Shown piece after piece: positions 7,162 through 14,568 of a DNA stretch of 14,568 bases (the first letter of the stretch is position 1; every line of letters begins with the position of its first letter). Origin of the DNA: Hyphomicrobiales bacterium (GTDB lineage: Bacteria; Pseudomonadota; Alphaproteobacteria; Rhizobiales; NORP267); assembly GCA_016764455.1 (NCBI GenBank), contig JAESRU010000106.1, positions 943 through 15,510 on the forward strand. Direction: 5' to 3'. The position numbers were made by a program, and so were the translations under genes. Under the pieces are notes generated by a model. The model saw only the letters and a program-made list of their open reading frames with translations, made no database searches and was not told where the DNA came from.

Positions 7162-8596
7162 CATCAGGCTCTTCCGTAATGGCGTTTGCAATAGAGTTTT
7201 TCTCGCGCATGCGTATCTGAAAATCTGCAGCAAGATTGACGTAGGACGTCGTGAATATCCCTCCCGGCCCGACCACGTTGAACACTACAGCATTTTCAAT
7301 AAAGTCAATTTTTGCACCACTTTCGCCTTCCGCCAAACCAATGGTTAGAAAATACGTTCCTTCCGCCAACCACATGACGCAGTCACTCTGGCAGGTTATT
7401 TCTTCTCCGGCGGTTAAGGTGGGAACCTTCATGTTTTGTGAAAGTGAGGTAATGCCGAAGACGATCAATCCCCGTCGATCTTTAATGGCAAAGCCACCTG
7501 ACCACCCCTCGATAGCTTCGTTTATCCGAAGCGTCATAAAAAAACTACAGGGTTGCCCCGATATTAACCGCGTGCATTTTTCACCTTCCTGATTGCGAAT
7601 ACCAAAATCTGTAATCACAGCTCGTTTTGTGCCGTAACGGAGTGATTGTACATCGATCACACCTTGCTCATCAGTCTTGTTTTCTTCGGTACCTGTTTCA
7701 GAGCCTGACGCACTTTTCTCTTCAGCAGAGACCGTTAACTCTTCAACGGGTTGATCCGTATCAATCCTGTCTGCACCTTGATACTCAGCCTCAGCGGCTT
7801 CAACTGAAGAATTAACGGCTGAGGGGATCACGTCGGCGCCTTTCTCATCATCTTTTGCGCTGGTGCCAAAAAGAAGTTTTTGATAAGTCCATCCTGCCTC
7901 CTGCGGCTTTCCTTGAAAAACAACACGGCCGCCGTCCAGGATGATCGCCTGATCGCAAAACGAAACAATGGCACCCTCATCGTGAGACACCAGCAAAAAG
8001 GTCTTGCCCATGTCACGCAGCTTATGCATGTGGGCGTAGCATTTCTGCTGGAAGCGGGCATCACCCACGGACAGGGCCTCGTCGATAATCAGGATGTCGG
8101 GGTCAGGCGCCAGAGCCACAGAAAAAGTGAGCCGCGCCTGCATACCCGACGAATAGGTGCGGAACGGCTGGTCGATGAAATCCTCCAACTCGGCGAAGGC
8201 AACAATTTCATCAAACTTGTGATCTATCTGGCGACGACTCATGCCAAGGCACATGCCCCCCATATAAACATTGTCGCGGCCGGTATATTCCGGGTGAAAG
8301 CCGGTGCCCAGCTCCAGGATTGCGGCCACGGACCCGTTGACAATGACCTCGCCTTCGCTTTGCGATAACGCACCGGTAATGATCTTCAGCAAGGTGCTCT
8401 TACCGGCGCCGTTGCGACCCATGATACCCACTGAGTGACCCCGCTCGACCTTAAAATCGATACCATGAAGTGCTTCGAATACCGTGTGGCGCTGCTTGCC
8501 GGTCAGAGCCTCCATCATGATGTCGCCTGGACGGGAGTAGATCTTAAACGTCTTGCACAACCCGCGCACGCTGATTGCCATATTTTTTTGCACCAT
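7148..8596 (-). CDS. wzt: Polysaccharide ABC transporter ATPase with C-terminal glycan-binding domain (Wzt)
   Basis: The 482-residue protein powers export of a finished polysaccharide through the inner membrane with the permease encoded just before it. The ATPase domain (about 5-245) has Walker A GRNGAGKST (60-68), signature SSGMQ (149-153), Walker B ILIIDE (168-173) and the switch histidine in VSHDE (203-207). It also has the ILELGTGFHPEYTGRDN segment typical of KpsT/Wzt/RfbB-type exporters. An acidic, low-complexity linker (about 249-312) joins it to a beta-rich C-terminal domain (about 315-465) resembling Wzt_C. In E. coli O8/O9a this domain binds the modified non-reducing end of the O-antigen. 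The ATG at 8596 begins two bases after the permease stop, with GGAG further upstream. A second ATG at 8581 lacks a ribosome binding site, and a TTG-initiated extension to 8692 lies inside the permease gene. Confidence 0.93.
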   Translation of the reverse strand: MVQKNMAISVRGLCKTFKIYSRPGDIMMEALTGKQRHTVFEALHGIDFKVERGHSVGIMGRNGAGKSTLLKIITGALSQSEGEVIVNGSVAAILELGTGFHPEYTGRDNVYMGGMCLGMSRRQIDHKFDEIVAFAELEDFIDQPFRTYSSGMQARLTFSVALAPDPDILIIDEALSVGDARFQQKCYAHMHKLRDMGKTFLLVSHDEGAIVSFCDQAIILDGGRVVFQGKPQEAGWTYQKLLFGTSAKDDEKGADVIPSAVNSSVEAAEAEYQGADRIDTDQPVEELTVSAEEKSASGSETGTEENKTDEQGVIDVQSLRYGTKRAVITDFGIRNQEGEKCTRLISGQPCSFFMTLRINEAIEGWSGGFAIKDRRGLIVFGITSLSQNMKVPTLTAGEEITCQSDCVMWLAEGTYFLTIGLAEGESGAKIDFIENAVVFNVVGPGGIFTTSYVNLAADFQIRMREKNSIANAITEEPDDENK

Positions 8597-8598
8597 GT

Positions 8599-9471
8599 TC
8601 AAAGAACATCTCCAAACTGTGGCTTGAGTTTCTGCATCAGACGTATGCCGAGGATTAGCGACAGAATAGTGAAGCCAATGAAAACAATCCAAGCAACAGG
8701 ATGGGCAATCTCCCCATAAAATACGACATCCTTATTCGGCCAAATCACATAGCTGAAGGGATTTAAGTAAAAGATTGCGTTCAGCCAGCCGGGTACCAGA
8801 TTGGGAATGTAAAGAATCGGGCTGAGGAACAATCCGGCGGTAAAGACAAGCTGGAGAAAGTCTTTAACGTCGCGCATGAACACGCCGATCGTGCCAAGGA
8901 TAAAGTTCATTCCAATTAAAAAGCCCAGCAATAACACCCAATAAACGGGCAGAAGCACAGCCGACAGCGGCGGCAACGTGCCTGTAACAATGTTATAAAA
9001 AAACAGACAGCCGGTGAGTATGATCAGGTTCGGCATGGAGGCGAGTGCCGATTTGATAGGAAGAATCTCGATGGGAAATGAAATCTGTTTGATCAGGGCT
9101 GCGTGGCCGATAATACAGCTTGTGCCGCGTGGTAGTGATTCCTGCATGACCAGCCAGGGAATCAACCCTGATATTACCAGTGACGTATAATCGCCAGGCA
9201 ATGTGATCGTATCGCCGAGGCGGACCTGAAAAACAAATTTGAACACCGCCACGTAGACGACAACCAGAAATATCGGATGGAACACGCTCCAGGCCATGCC
9301 AAACCATTGTGAAACATAGCGATCACGCAAATCGCGCACCGTCATTTCCATAATAAGATGCCGGTTTTTCTTGAGAAAGCTGTAGGCGGCAAGCAGCTGC
9401 GCAGGTCCCTGTTCTACAAACACGTTACGGCGGGAAACCCCATCGGGTTTCGGTTTTAAATTCTGTTGCAA
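8599..9471 (-). CDS. wzm: Polysaccharide ABC transporter permease (Wzm)
   Basis: This is an ABC-2 type inner-membrane permease, the channel half of the exporter. The conserved entry helix MEMTVRDLRDRYVSQWFG precedes six hydrophobic segments: WSVFHPIFLVVVYVAVF; LVISGLIPWLV; LIILTGCLFFYNIV; LLPVYWVLLLGFLIG; LVFTAGLFLSPILY; and WIVFIGFTILSLILG. The motif FLQLVFTAGLFLSPILYIP is characteristic of Wzm/KpsM-like permeases. Start choice is uncertain. The TTG at 9469-9471 has GAAGG nine bases upstream and lies just after the stop of the amidotransferase gene, giving 290 residues, which I prefer. A TTG at 9555 would add 28 residues but overlaps that gene by 80 bases, and an ATG at 9351 would remove the cytoplasmic N-terminus. 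Two bases separate its stop from the wzt start. Confidence 0.92.
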   Translation of the reverse strand: MQQNLKPKPDGVSRRNVFVEQGPAQLLAAYSFLKKNRHLIMEMTVRDLRDRYVSQWFGMAWSVFHPIFLVVVYVAVFKFVFQVRLGDTITLPGDYTSLVISGLIPWLVMQESLPRGTSCIIGHAALIKQISFPIEILPIKSALASMPNLIILTGCLFFYNIVTGTLPPLSAVLLPVYWVLLLGFLIGMNFILGTIGVFMRDVKDFLQLVFTAGLFLSPILYIPNLVPGWLNAIFYLNPFSYVIWPNKDVVFYGEIAHPVAWIVFIGFTILSLILGIRLMQKLKPQFGDVL

Positions 9472-9475
9472 CTTG

Positions 9476-11431
9476 CTAAACCTTCGATACAGTGTCTGGC
9501 GCGCGGGCGATAATCCGTTGGGCAGCCGGGTGGGTGAACGGATCACTACTGTCAATCCACATCTGATGCCACAGCTCCAGCATCAACAACGCCCAGATCG
9601 GATACGCCCAGTTTTCGCCCGCCACATGCCGGTCAAGCAGCGACTTCACATGGTCCATGTCAAACAGCCCGCGTGCTCCTGCCTGCCGTGACAGCAAAGT
9701 GTCATAGGTAAACTCTTTCATCTCACCGCGCAACCACAAATCAATCGGAACACCGAAGCCCATCTTGGGTCGATACATGAGGTCATGGGGCAAATGCGAT
9801 CGCATGGCTTTCTTCAACAGGGATTTAGGTTCACTGCCTTCAAATCTTTGATGTGCTGGAATACTTGCCGCCCACTCCATCAACTTGTGATCCAGAAACG
9901 GCGAACGCGCCTCGAGTGAATGCGCCATGCTGGCGATATCGACTTTGACCATCAAAGCGTCGGGTAGATAGTTGTGGGTGTCGGCCCAGGCAGCGCCGAG
10001 CAACATATTTGGTGCCTCGTCAAAATAAGGGTCGAGCCGATCAAGTGCCGAGCGGTGGAGAAAATCCTTCATGCCCGGGCCATAGAGCGATTGCTTTACC
10101 GCATCGGAGAAAAAGGCGATGGCCGGTTCGTAGCGTCGGCTGGGCCGCTCATAGAGTTTCGTGGCCATTTTGCGCGCATAGCGGGGCAGCCGGTACCGGT
10201 CGAGAAAATCTGGCATGCTACAAGCGATTTGCTGTAGCGTGCGGGCCAGCTTGTGCGGAATGCGGTCGAACTGATCCACTCCTTTGCATGATAAATAGCG
10301 TGTATAGCCTAAAAAACTCTCATCGCCGCCGTCACCATTAAGAATGACAGTGACATGTTCACGGGCAATTTTTGACACATAATAGGTGGGAATGGCCGAA
10401 CTGTCGGCAAAAGGCTCATTATAGTGATAAACCAGATCGTCGATGATCGACATGGCATCCGGGCGGACGAGAAATTCTTCATGTTTCGTCCCGTATCTTT
10501 CGGCAACCTGTCGGGCATATTGGCGCTCGTCGAATTGCTGTTCCTCAAAACCGATGGTGAAGGTGCGCACCTGCGAAGATGAAGCCTGCGCCATCATGGC
10601 AACCACAGCGGAACTGTCAACGCCGCCGGACAAGAACGCCCCGACCGGCACATCGGATATCAGGCGAAGACGCACGGATTCCTTGAGAAGATGAACAAGC
10701 TCCTCCTGAAGCTGCTCCATCGGGCGCTCGTAAGTTTTTGTTGGTTTGGGCAGGGCGAAATAGCGCGTCACACGCGGCGTGCCTCCCCGTTTGAGCACCA
10801 GCATATGGGCTGGCGGCAGCTTTTTTAGCCCCTTGAAGGCGGACATCGGCGAAGGCACATACTGGAAAGTCAAATACTCATGGATCGCCTCCAGATCCGG
10901 CTCTCGACGCACACCTGGCCAGCACAATATCCCCTTGGGTTCGCTGGCGAACAGCAAGGTACCATTTTGTTCGGAATAAAACAGCGGCTTCTTGCCGACC
11001 CGGTCACGGTACAATACCAGCATGTCGCGCGCTTTATCCCATAGCGCAATGGCAAACATACCGCGCAGGCGGTTGATCATGTCGGTGCCCCAGGCTTCGT
11101 ATCCTTCGACAATCACTTCGGTATCAGATTGGGTGCGAAAGCTGTGGCCGAGCTGTTCCAACTCTTGGCGCAGCTCCTGAAAATTATAAATCTCACCATT
11201 AAAAACTACACAGGTCTGCCCGCTTGCACTGTACATTGGCTGATCGGCGCCGTGAGAAAGGTCGATGATGGAAAGGCGGGCATGACCAAGGCCGACACCC
11301 GGTCCGATCTCCACCTTTTGCGCATCAGGGCCACGATACCACATGGTCTCGATCTGTCGCAGGACGTGTTTTCCATCATCTGGACGCCGCTCTTTGTCAT
11401 TTATCCGAAAAAAACCTGCAATACCACACAT
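9476..11431 (-). CDS. Asparagine synthase (glutamine-hydrolysing)-like amidotransferase
   Basis: The 651-residue protein has both domains of the AsnB family. The N-terminal class II glutaminase begins MCGIAGFF, so Cys2 becomes the nucleophile once Met is removed; it also has RGPDA (33-37), LGHARLSIIDLS (48-59) and FNGEIYNF (77-84). The synthetase domain carries the pyrophosphate loop SGGVDSS (268-274) and a later NGDGGDESFLGY segment. The ATG at 11429-11431 was chosen because it places Cys at position 2; a TTG six bases upstream would spoil that. In polysaccharide clusters such enzymes are thought to amidate uronic acids with ammonia from glutamine, which fits the sugar dehydrogenase and epimerase next door. 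Ordinary asparagine synthesis cannot be excluded. The 124-123 bases before it (11432-11561) contain no gene and no convincing promoter, so it is probably in the same operon as its neighbours. Confidence 0.92.
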   Translation of the reverse strand: MCGIAGFFRINDKERRPDDGKHVLRQIETMWYRGPDAQKVEIGPGVGLGHARLSIIDLSHGADQPMYSASGQTCVVFNGEIYNFQELRQELEQLGHSFRTQSDTEVIVEGYEAWGTDMINRLRGMFAIALWDKARDMLVLYRDRVGKKPLFYSEQNGTLLFASEPKGILCWPGVRREPDLEAIHEYLTFQYVPSPMSAFKGLKKLPPAHMLVLKRGGTPRVTRYFALPKPTKTYERPMEQLQEELVHLLKESVRLRLISDVPVGAFLSGGVDSSAVVAMMAQASSSQVRTFTIGFEEQQFDERQYARQVAERYGTKHEEFLVRPDAMSIIDDLVYHYNEPFADSSAIPTYYVSKIAREHVTVILNGDGGDESFLGYTRYLSCKGVDQFDRIPHKLARTLQQIACSMPDFLDRYRLPRYARKMATKLYERPSRRYEPAIAFFSDAVKQSLYGPGMKDFLHRSALDRLDPYFDEAPNMLLGAAWADTHNYLPDALMVKVDIASMAHSLEARSPFLDHKLMEWAASIPAHQRFEGSEPKSLLKKAMRSHLPHDLMYRPKMGFGVPIDLWLRGEMKEFTYDTLLSRQAGARGLFDMDHVKSLLDRHVAGENWAYPIWALLMLELWHQMWIDSSDPFTHPAAQRIIARAPDTVSKV

Positions 11432-11561
11432 GATCAAGTATGTTCCAAGAGCTTAAAAGAGTAAATCGCCCGATTGCAAAAAGAAAGCGAACGGCTGTTA
11501 TGTCGATTTCGGATATAGCTAATATGCGATGTGGTCTTCATCTGGCAGCATTCTGAATTTT

Positions 11562-12848
11562 CTACAATCGCCACAAATCAATGCCCTGGGGAATACTTTT
11601 TCGATCCAGCGTATTTTTCAAATCTAGGACACTTCCCTGTTGCTGATTCAACAGCTTTTTCATGAGCTCCCAACCTGCATGTTTAAATTGCTTGTGCGAA
11701 ACGGCGAGGATAAGCGCATCGGCTGGTTTCAGCTCATCGAGAGCAACGGGAGTTATTCCATACTCATCGCTGGCCTCATCAACATCGACGCAAGGGTCAT
11801 GCACCTGCACCTCAATGCCAAAATGCTGTAGCTCAGTGACAATATCAACAACACGGCTGTTGCGAAGGTCTGGTACATCTTCCTTGAAGGTCAGCCCCAA
11901 AATGGTGACCACCGGTTCACTCCCTGCCCCGCGCTTCATCAGCATACGCACGCACTGTGCGGCAACCCACCCTCCCATGCCGTCATTGACGCGGCGGCCG
12001 GACAAGATAATCTGTGGATGATAGCCGATTTGCTCCGATTTATGCGTGAGATAATAAGGATCGACACCAATGCAGTGACCACCTACAAGACCGGGGGTGA
12101 AGCGCAGAAAATTCCATTTAGTACCTGCCGCCTCCAGCACATCGTGAGTATCGATGTCGAGCCGGTCAAAAATCAGCGCCAGTTCGTTAACCAGCGCGAT
12201 ATTGAGGTCGCGCTGGGTATTCTCAATCACTTTGGCGGCTTCGGCCGTTTTAATGCTGGAAGCTTCAAATATTCCGGCCGTGACCACTGAACCATAAACT
12301 TTTGAGATTATCGCCAGCGTCTCCGGGTTCTGACCCGATACGATCTTCACGATGGTTTCAAACCGATGTTCCTTGTCCCCCGGATTGATCCGTTCGGGCG
12401 AATAGCCAACCGAAAAATCCTGGCCGCCTCGCAGACTTGAAGCTTCCTCAAGCACCGGCACGCAGTCTTCTTCGGTGGCCCCGGGATAAACGGTCGATTC
12501 ATAGACGACGATATCGCCGGGCTTCAGCACTTTTCCGACCATCTTTGAGGCTGCCAGCAGGGCACTAAGGTCTGGGCGGCGCGCATCGTCAATCGGCGTC
12601 GGCACAGTGATGATAAAGAAATCGGCTTGTTTCAGCTCGGTGGGATCCGTGCAATAGGTCAGACTTTCATGCAGGACATTTCCCGTCTCGACTTCGCCGG
12701 TCCGGTCAATGCCACGCTTAAGTTCCTCGACACGCGTCTCATTGATATCGAAGCCAATAACGCTGGCACCGGAGCGTGCGAAGGAAACGGCAACCGGCAA
12801 CCCCACATAACCCAGCCCGATAACGGCAATCTTACGGTTATGGCTCAA
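11562..12848 (-). CDS. Nucleotide-sugar 6-dehydrogenase (UDP-HexNAc, TviB/WbpO-like, or UDP-glucose)
   Basis: The 428-residue enzyme oxidises C6 of a UDP-sugar to the uronic acid in two NAD-dependent steps. It has the Rossmann loop AVIGLGYVGLPVA (8-20), VPTPIDD (82-88), YESTVYPGATEE (116-127), YSPERINPGD (149-158), the AKVIENTQRDLNIALVNEL helix (205-223) and the catalytic Cys259 in GLVGGHCIGVDPYYLT. That last form and the length resemble TviB/WbpO enzymes that act on UDP-GlcNAc or UDP-GalNAc rather than classic UDP-glucose dehydrogenases, but the substrate is not proven. The start is TTG at 12846-12848; it has GGAG six bases upstream and shares a TTGA overlap with the preceding stop, and an in-frame stop at 12852-12854 rules out any earlier start. 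It is coupled to the epimerase gene. Confidence 0.92.
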   Translation of the reverse strand: MSHNRKIAVIGLGYVGLPVAVSFARSGASVIGFDINETRVEELKRGIDRTGEVETGNVLHESLTYCTDPTELKQADFFIITVPTPIDDARRPDLSALLAASKMVGKVLKPGDIVVYESTVYPGATEEDCVPVLEEASSLRGGQDFSVGYSPERINPGDKEHRFETIVKIVSGQNPETLAIISKVYGSVVTAGIFEASSIKTAEAAKVIENTQRDLNIALVNELALIFDRLDIDTHDVLEAAGTKWNFLRFTPGLVGGHCIGVDPYYLTHKSEQIGYHPQIILSGRRVNDGMGGWVAAQCVRMLMKRGAGSEPVVTILGLTFKEDVPDLRNSRVVDIVTELQHFGIEVQVHDPCVDVDEASDEYGITPVALDELKPADALILAVSHKQFKHAGWELMKKLLNQQQGSVLDLKNTLDRKSIPQGIDLWRL

Positions 12849-13861
12849 AGCTTCACTCCATAATAATCAACATACCAGTCAACGAAACGGCCAATTCCAA
12901 CCTCTATCGGCGTATCTGGCTTGTAGCCGGTAAGGCGTGTTAAATTGCTGGCGTCGGCCCAGGTAGCAGGCACATCACCTTCCTGGATTGGCATCATGTT
13001 TTTTTCTGCCTTGCGCCCCAGTTTCTCCTCCAGAACCTCAATATACCGCATCAACTGTTCGGTTTTATTGTTGCCAATATTAAGAATGCGGTAAGGTGCC
13101 ACACCGCTGGTTGAGGGATCGGGCTTTTTAGCGTCCCAGTTGCCATCCGCCGTCGGCGGTATGTTCAGCAGCGCATAAACCCCACCAACAATATCATCCA
13201 CATAGGTGAAGTCGCGCTGCATTTTGCCGAAGTTATAAACATCAATCGGGCGACCATCAATTATTGACTTGGTGAACAAAAACAACGCCATGTCGGGCCG
13301 CCCCCATGGCCCATAAACTGTAAAGAACCGCAGTCCAGTACACGGGATGTCGAAAAGATGGGCATAGTTATGAGCCATCATCTCATTGGCTTTTTTGGTC
13401 GCCGCATAGAGTGAGACCGGGTGTTCGGTGCTGTCGTGCTCCGTAAAAGGCATGTTTTGGTTAGCGCCATAAACAGAGCTAGACGAGGCAAAAATCAGAT
13501 GTTCGACTGGATGCGCACGCGCCGCCTCCAGAATGTTCAAAAAACCGTCGATATTGCTACGGGTATAACTCCATGGATCTTTCAGAGAGTGCCGGACACC
13601 AGCCTGGGCGGCCAAGTTCACGATATGGGTCGGTTTGTGCTCAGCGAACAGCGCCATAATTTTATCATGGTCGGCAATGTCGGCGCGCACATCCACAAAA
13701 CCATCCTGCGAGGTCAGTCGGGCAAGTCGGGATTTTTTCAGATTAACGTCATAATAGTCGTTGAGATTGTCAACACCAACCACCTGATGACCATCCGCCA
13801 GCAGTTTGCCTGACAGGTTCGAGCCGATAAACCCTGCCGAACCAGTAACAAGAATTTTCAA
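12845..13861 (-). CDS. UDP-glucuronate 4-epimerase family (LpsL-like SDR epimerase)
   Basis: The 338-residue extended short-chain dehydrogenase inverts C4 of a UDP-uronic acid, converting UDP-GlcA to UDP-GalA or, if paired with a TviB-like dehydrogenase, UDP-GlcNAcA to UDP-GalNAcA. It shows the NAD loop TGSAGFIG (6-13), DNLNDYYDVNLK (31-42), NLAAQAGVRHS (82-92), ASSSSVYG (125-132), the catalytic YAATK (Tyr152, Lys156), FFTVYGPWGRPDMALF (179-194) and MQRDFTYVDDIVGGVY. The NDYYD and PWGRPDMALF motifs are typical of UDP-glucuronate 4-epimerases and are not usual in UDP-glucose epimerases. The start is TTG at 13859-13861, since no ATG lies in frame; GAGGAAGAG stands 8-10 bases before it. The gene opens the six-gene operon. 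Confidence 0.93.
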   Translation of the reverse strand: MKILVTGSAGFIGSNLSGKLLADGHQVVGVDNLNDYYDVNLKKSRLARLTSQDGFVDVRADIADHDKIMALFAEHKPTHIVNLAAQAGVRHSLKDPWSYTRSNIDGFLNILEAARAHPVEHLIFASSSSVYGANQNMPFTEHDSTEHPVSLYAATKKANEMMAHNYAHLFDIPCTGLRFFTVYGPWGRPDMALFLFTKSIIDGRPIDVYNFGKMQRDFTYVDDIVGGVYALLNIPPTADGNWDAKKPDPSTSGVAPYRILNIGNNKTEQLMRYIEVLEEKLGRKAEKNMMPIQEGDVPATWADASNLTRLTGYKPDTPIEVGIGRFVDWYVDYYGVKL

Positions 13862-13912
13862 ATCAGTAACTCTTCCTCTCCATGAAATTATTGAAATAAC
13901 TATTTTCAGCTA

Positions 13913-13943
13913 AATGAGCTTGTATTATTGCAGCCAGCTCATT
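13913..13943. repeat. Perfect inverted repeat upstream of the epimerase gene
   Basis: AATGAGCT (13913-13920) and AGCTCATT (13936-13943) are perfect inverted arms separated by 15 bases. With a bulge the pairing may extend through TTTTC/GAAAA on the outside. It stands between the small Cys-rich gene and the epimerase gene. Neither strand has a strong T-tract after it, so a standard intrinsic terminator is unlikely. It could be a protein-binding dyad or an RNA hairpin in the leader of the export operon. The remainder of 13862-13980 is A+T-rich with no gene seen. Confidence 0.4.
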
Positions 13944-13980
13944 GAAAAAATAGCAAATGAAATTCTAGGATACCTTTATC

Positions 13981-14223
13981 TCATTTCATTTTTTCTTTCA
14001 TCATTTCTCTATAGGCTATTTTGAGGCTTTCCTTATTTATTGTCCAAGTTTTATGGCTTTCGCCAGGAACAAGGGAATCAAATTTTTTAATGGCAGCATC
14101 AATCATTTCAGGAGTGGGCTCAAAATCGTCGATTACAGGTGGCCCCAAAGGCAAACCACAGTTCATACATACACCACGATTATTTGTACAAACTTCACAG
14201 AGGCAGTATTTCTCTTCAGTCAT
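13981..14223 (-). CDS. Small Cys-rich hypothetical protein (putative zinc-binding knuckle)
   Basis: This 80-residue protein is not one I recognise. Its first quarter has five cysteines in the pattern CxCxxC (7, 9, 12) and CxxC (19, 22), which could hold one zinc ion in the manner of a zinc ribbon or knuckle. The rest is charged and probably helical, from PTPEMIDAAIKKF through a Lys-rich C-terminus ending KEKMK. There is no signal peptide or membrane segment. The ATG at 14221-14223 is preceded by a weak GGAT. The base composition is clearly more A+T-rich than the glycan genes beside it, suggesting a different history. It is on the same strand as the export operon, 119 bases upstream of the epimerase start, but no functional tie is visible. 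It may be a real small gene; coding status is moderately supported. Confidence 0.6.
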   Translation of the reverse strand: MTEEKYCLCEVCTNNRGVCMNCGLPLGPPVIDDFEPTPEMIDAAIKKFDSLVPGESHKTWTINKESLKIAYREMMKEKMK

Positions 14224-14413
14224 TTGGTCTATCCAAGCCTACAGATTGTTTATAATTTCCAAAAGGTACCAATATCCACGTACAACTTTTAGGCATATCC
14301 CCGTTTTAAATCAACCAAATTTACAGCTGTTCTATTTTGTATTTTCAACAAAGAAACTCTTGGTGGGCACATCAAACATTATAGGCTTGGGTAGTATCGA
14401 CTGCCTGACATCA

Positions 14414-14568
14414 ACGCCCCGGATCCAGAACAAGGATCGTCGTATCGTCGGCAAACAGATAATCGGAAGCCAGAAGATGATGGCGCAGCCGATCATACAG
14501 AAATTCGAACAACTAGCAGGCATCCTCAACGGTGCCTTTCTTATCGGCTTCATTGTAATCCCGGCGTC
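14414..14568 (-). pseudogene. Broken fragment of IS66-family transposase (TnpC)
   Basis: One minus-strand frame reads FLYDRLRHHLLASDYLF and continues ADDTTILVLDPGR, which matches the DDE catalytic-domain segment of IS66 transposases (usual form: LFADETT, then PVLDPGRGKTKTG). The recognisable stretch spans 14414-14512 (33 residues). It is interrupted by a TAG at 14513-14515 on its upstream side and stopped by TGA at 14411-14413, exactly where the family continues with GRTKTG. Residues before the TAG, toward the window edge, are not clearly IS66. No terminal inverted repeats or companion genes (TnpA, TnpB) are visible, though the element could extend beyond the window. The fragment cannot encode an active transposase. 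The 190 bases between it and the small Cys-rich gene (14224-14413) contain nothing I can name. Confidence 0.7.

Noticed and set aside
11432..11561. Possible internal promoter before the amidotransferase gene (TTGCAA followed by TTAAGC-like or TACTCT-like boxes)
   Set aside because: No pair of boxes combines good matches with correct spacing, so I did not list it.
14332..14553. 73-residue minus-strand open frame with a hydrophobic, Cys-rich middle that looks like a small membrane protein
   Set aside because: A different frame of the same bases carries the recognisable IS66 transposase segment, so the hydrophobic run is most likely an out-of-frame artefact.
1..14568. Search for CRISPR arrays, tRNA or rRNA genes and long direct repeats
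   Set aside because: No regularly spaced repeats, tRNA-like cloverleaf or rRNA signature was seen on either strand by eye.

Overview
The window looks like part of a surface-polysaccharide (capsule, O-antigen or exopolysaccharide) biosynthesis and export locus from a Gram-negative bacterium, most likely an alphaproteobacterium of moderate G+C content. The assignment is inferred from the family mix: a DUF2793 protein (mostly alphaproteobacterial phages and gene-transfer agents), an LpsL-type UDP-glucuronate 4-epimerase, a Wzm/Wzt ABC exporter and an IS66 remnant. No rRNA, tRNA or housekeeping gene fixes the taxon.

Layout. (a) 1-2035, plus strand: a 5'-truncated SAM methyltransferase overlapping a family-4 glycosyltransferase. 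(b) 2152-4957, minus strand and convergent with (a): a long glycosyltransferase with an unrecognised N-terminal region of about 250 residues, overlapping a second SAM methyltransferase. A candidate promoter lies just upstream. (c) 5111-6253, minus strand: a lone DUF2793 phage-fibre-like gene with its own candidate promoter and a candidate terminator separating it from the operon upstream. (d) 6403-13861, minus strand: six tightly packed genes, read from right to left: UDP-glucuronate 4-epimerase, UDP-HexNAc/UDP-glucose 6-dehydrogenase, asparagine-synthase-like amidotransferase, ABC permease (Wzm), ABC ATPase with a C-terminal glycan-binding domain (Wzt), and a TylF-type O-methyltransferase. 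(e) 13862-14568: an A+T-rich end with a small Cys-rich hypothetical gene and a broken IS66 transposase fragment, possibly a locus boundary.

How the genes may work together (inference). The dehydrogenase and epimerase supply UDP-linked uronic acids. The amidotransferase may convert a uronic acid to its amide. The glycosyltransferases build the chain in the cytoplasm. One or more methyltransferases modify it, and the Wzt C-terminal domain could recognise a methylated non-reducing end before Wzm exports the finished polymer. No Wzx, Wzy or initiating phosphoglycosyltransferase lies in the window.

Several genes use TTG or GTG starts with good ribosome binding sites. The most unusual items are the phage/GTA-fibre-like gene inside a glycan export locus and the uncharacterised N-terminal half of the long glycosyltransferase.
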